Below, in pieces: positions 2,864-5,655 of a stretch of 5,655 bases of DNA; the stretch's first letter is position 1; the number at the start of each line of letters is the position of its first letter. Below the pieces are notes generated by a model. It saw nothing but the letters and a program-made list of their open reading frames with translations, did not search any database and was not told the origin of the DNA. The stretch is from contig CAIYTL010000142.1 of the NCBI GenBank assembly GCA_903929105.1, positions 1 to 5,655 on the forward strand, in the 5' to 3' direction. The translations under genes and the position numbers were made by a program. This DNA is from an uncultured Micrococcales bacterium (GTDB lineage Bacteria > Actinomycetota > Actinomycetes > Actinomycetales > Microbacteriaceae).

Positions 2864-5655
2864 ATGACTGACACCACCGCTTGGACCGGATCAGAGGGAT
2901 TCGGCAACACTGAAGGCCGCCGCGGCATGAGCATCGGCCGCATCTACACCACCGAGGGCGAACACCCTTATGACCAGGTCAACTGGGAGTATCGCGACGT
3001 TGTTCAGACCAACTGGAAGAACGGCGAAGTTATCTTCGAGCAGCGCGGCGCGGAGTTTCCTGACTTCTGGAGTGTTAACGCCAGCACAATCGTTACCACC
3101 AAGTACTTTCGCGGCGCGCAGGGCACACCTGAGCGTGAATACAGCCTTCGCCAGCTAATCAACCGCGTGGTTTTGACCTACACCCAGGCCGGCCGCGACA
3201 ACGGTTATTTTGCAACCGAAGAAGACGCAACCATTTTTGAGCACGAGCTCACCTACATGTTGTTGCACCAGGTTTTCAGCTTCAACTCACCGGTTTGGTT
3301 CAACGTGGGCACAGTAAGCCCACAGCAGGTTTCAGCTTGCTTCATCTTGTCGGTCGACGACTCGATGGACAGCATCTTGAACTGGTACCGCGAAGAGGGA
3401 ATGATCTTCAAGGGTGGTTCAGGCGCCGGTCTAAACCTCTCACGCATTCGTTCATCAAAAGAGCTTCTAAAGGGCTCGGGCGGTTCAGCTTCAGGCCCAG
3501 TTTCATTCATGCGCGGTGCTGACGCATCAGCCGGAACCATCAAGTCGGGTGGCGCAACTCGTCGTGCCGCCAAGATGGTTGTTCTCGACGTTGACCACCC
3601 AGACATCATCGAGTTCGTCGAAACCAAAGAAAAAGAAGAAGAAAAGATTCGCGTATTGCGCGACGCTGGCTATGACATGGAGCTTGGTGGCAAAGACATC
3701 AACTCTGTTCAGTACCAGAACGCAAACAACTCGGTTCGCGTAAACGCAGAGTTCATGAACGCTGTCGAACACGGCCTGAAGTTCGGTCTTCGTGCCCGCA
3801 CCACCGGTGAGGTTATCGAAGAGGTTGAAGCTCGCGACCTTTGGAACAGCATCGCTCAGGCGGCTTGGGCTTGTGCCGACCCTGGCATTCAATATGACGA
3901 CATCATCAACGACTGGCACACCACGCCAGACTCAGGTCGCATCACCGCATCGAACCCTTGTTCTGAATACATGCACCTCGACAACTCAAGCTGCAACCTT
4001 GCCAGCTTGAACCTGTTGAAGTTCTTGAACGCCGACGGCTCATTCGACGTCGACAAGTTCACCAAGGCTTCAGAGCTAATCATCACCGCTATGGACATCT
4101 CGATTTGCTTCGCAGACTTTCCTACCGAAAAGATCGGCGAGACCACTCGTGCCTACCGTCAGCTCGGCATCGGTTATGCAAACCTTGGCGCTTTGCTTAT
4201 GGCTATCGGTGTTCCTTATGACAGCCGCGAAGGCTTTGCGCTTGCAGCAGCCATCACCTCGTTGATGACCGGTGCGGCTTACCGTCGCTCAGCTGAACTT
4301 GCAGGTGTTGTTGGCCCTTATGAGGGTTACAGCCGCAACAAGGCAGGTCACGACCGCGTAATGTCAAAGCACGAGCAGGCAAGCCTGACCCTTCAGTCAG
4401 CTAGCCCAATCGACGCACCTGTTATCGCAGCCGCTAACGCTCAGTGGGCACTAAACACTGCAATCGGTGCGAACAACGGGTGGCGTAACGCTCAGGCTTC
4501 ACTCTTGGCCCCAACCGGAACCATTGGCTTCATGATGGACTGTGACACCACAGGCATCGAGCCAGACTTCTCGTTGGTCAAGTACAAGAAGCTTTCAACC
4601 GGTGGTTCAATGCAGATCGTCAACCAGACGATTCCGTTTGCACTTGACCGTCTTGGCTATGCACACGAAACCGTTGAGGCAATCGTTGCTCACATCGGTC
4701 AGCACGGTCACGTTGTTGATGCTCCAGGCCTAAAGCTTGAGCACTATGCAATCTTCGATACCGCTGTTGGTGTTCGTGCGATCGAGCCTATGGGTCACGT
4801 TCGCATGATGGCAGCTGTTCAGCCGTTCCTTTCGGGCGCAATCTCCAAGACCGTGAACATGCCAGAAACCGCAACCAAAGAAGAAATCGCAGATGTCTAT
4901 TTTCAGGGTTGGAAGCTGGGCCTAAAGGCTCTGGCAATCTATCGCGACAACTGCAAGGTTGGCCAGCCACTGTCAGACGCTAAGGCAAAGACTGAGACCA
5001 AGGCCGAGGCTGCTCCAGTAGTAGTTTCAGAGCTTTCTCACCCAGTTCGCAAGCGCCTGCCAAAGTCACGCCCATCGTCAACCACCTCGTTCACCGTTGG
5101 TGGCGCAGAGGGTTACATGACCGCCAGTTCTTACCCAGACGGCGGCTTGGGCGAGGTCTTCTTGAAGCTCGGCAAGCAGGGTTCAACCCTGGCCGGTGTG
5201 ATGGATGCGTTCTCGATCTCAGTCTCAATCGGTTTGCAATACGGTGTTCCGCTAGAGACCTTCGTTCAGAAGTTCACTAACGTCAACTTCGAGCCAGCAG
5301 GCATGACCGACGACAAAGACATTCGCATTGCTAAGTCGCTGATGGACTACATCTTCAGACGTCTAGCACTTGACTACCTGCCGTTCGAAACTCGTTCAGC
5401 TCTTGGCATCTTCAGTGCCGCAGAGCGCTCGGCTTCGCTCGACGCAGGTGGCAGCAGCTATGCAGCAATCAGCGAATTGCCACAGGTTATTGAGATTCCA
5501 ACCCCAGTTGCCGAAGCTGCACCTGCAATCGAAGTGACCACCAACGTGGTCGAGGTCGAAATCACCCGCAAAGAAGTTCACTCATCAGCTGAGCTGTTCG
5601 AGTTGCTTCAGGGCAAAGAGTCAGACGCTCCACTGTGCTTCAACTGTGGCATCAA
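2864..5655 (+). CDS. nrdJ: Adenosylcobalamin-dependent class II ribonucleotide reductase (3' end beyond the window)
   Basis: The gene runs off the right edge after 930 codons. The enzyme reduces ribonucleotides to deoxyribonucleotides using a thiyl radical made from adenosylcobalamin, with no need for oxygen or a second radical subunit. The catalytic barrel contains NPCSE (Asn364, radical Cys366, Glu368), the redox pair Cys159 (VSACF) and Cys377 (SSCNLASLNL), GGSGAGLNLSRIRS (184-197), and the phosphate-binding APTGTIGFMMDCDTTGIEP (549-567). The spacing between Cys366 and Cys377, 11 residues, equals that of Cys322 and Cys333 in the Thermotoga enzyme. A Lys/Pro-rich linker leads to a C-terminal TSCPD-type domain (about 757-840), then an Ala/Val/Glu-rich linker and the start of the cysteine tail (Cys925, Cys928 in CFNCG) that re-reduces the active site. 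I judge that only about 20-30 residues are missing. The ATG is set by AAAGGA (2852-2857) at 6 nt. No ATP-cone is seen at the N-terminus. All 38 Asn codons are AAC, suggesting high expression. Confidence 0.97.
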   Translation, partial: MTDTTAWTGSEGFGNTEGRRGMSIGRIYTTEGEHPYDQVNWEYRDVVQTNWKNGEVIFEQRGAEFPDFWSVNASTIVTTKYFRGAQGTPEREYSLRQLINRVVLTYTQAGRDNGYFATEEDATIFEHELTYMLLHQVFSFNSPVWFNVGTVSPQQVSACFILSVDDSMDSILNWYREEGMIFKGGSGAGLNLSRIRSSKELLKGSGGSASGPVSFMRGADASAGTIKSGGATRRAAKMVVLDVDHPDIIEFVETKEKEEEKIRVLRDAGYDMELGGKDINSVQYQNANNSVRVNAEFMNAVEHGLKFGLRARTTGEVIEEVEARDLWNSIAQAAWACADPGIQYDDIINDWHTTPDSGRITASNPCSEYMHLDNSSCNLASLNLLKFLNADGSFDVDKFTKASELIITAMDISICFADFPTEKIGETTRAYRQLGIGYANLGALLMAIGVPYDSREGFALAAAITSLMTGAAYRRSAELAGVVGPYEGYSRNKAGHDRVMSKHEQASLTLQSASPIDAPVIAAANAQWALNTAIGANNGWRNAQASLLAPTGTIGFMMDCDTTGIEPDFSLVKYKKLSTGGSMQIVNQTIPFALDRLGYAHETVEAIVAHIGQHGHVVDAPGLKLEHYAIFDTAVGVRAIEPMGHVRMMAAVQPFLSGAISKTVNMPETATKEEIADVYFQGWKLGLKALAIYRDNCKVGQPLSDAKAKTETKAEAAPVVVSELSHPVRKRLPKSRPSSTTSFTVGGAEGYMTASSYPDGGLGEVFLKLGKQGSTLAGVMDAFSISVSIGLQYGVPLETFVQKFTNVNFEPAGMTDDKDIRIAKSLMDYIFRRLALDYLPFETRSALGIFSAAERSASLDAGGSSYAAISELPQVIEIPTPVAEAAPAIEVTTNVVEVEITRKEVHSSAELFELLQGKESDAPLCFNCGI

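Noticed and set aside
3527..3919. Minus-strand frame of 130 codons and several plus-strand off-frame ORFs inside nrdJ
   Set aside because: All lie within the continuous, family-matching nrdJ frame; the poly-Phe and poly-Lys runs in them come from the purine tract at 3626-3647.

Overview
The window looks like chromosomal housekeeping DNA of an actinobacterium with moderate GC content. The protein sequences (an actinobacterial NrdR, and a class II ribonucleotide reductase whose N-terminus and C-terminal tail are of the type seen in Microbacteriaceae) together with the only moderate GC point to the small-genome aquatic Microbacteriaceae (Luna/Aquiluna/Rhodoluna-like). This placement is an inference from recognition of the proteins, not from a search.

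Layout from left to right: the last 24 codons of an unidentified plus-strand gene with an Ala/Glu-rich tail (1-75); a convergent minus-strand flavin reductase-like gene (87-590) whose stop lies 11 bp from that of its neighbour; a 95-bp divergent promoter region (591-685); hisD, histidinol dehydrogenase (686-2008), complete with all catalytic and zinc residues; a 309-bp intergenic region (2009-2317) rich in T-tracts and carrying two NrdR-box-like palindromes; nrdR, the ribonucleotide-reductase repressor (2318-2797); a 66-bp A-rich spacer; and nrdJ, the adenosylcobalamin-dependent class II ribonucleotide reductase (2864 to beyond the right edge, 930 codons visible).

The functional core is the nrdR-nrdJ pair. 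NrdR senses nucleotides through its ATP-cone and binds paired NrdR boxes. Two such boxes, 31 bp apart and with the second overlapping the best -10 hexamer, lie directly upstream of nrdR, so the pair is very probably an autoregulated operon that sets dNTP supply. NrdJ needs vitamin B12, so DNA synthesis in this organism probably depends on cobalamin at least in part. hisD belongs to histidine biosynthesis and appears to be a single-gene transcription unit here.

No mobile element, CRISPR array, tRNA or rRNA was seen. I found no sign of an undescribed system. The points most worth a second look are the architecture of the nrdR promoter region (tandem boxes plus helically phased T-tracts), the flavin reductase that lacks the usual GDH motif, and the strong codon bias of nrdJ.
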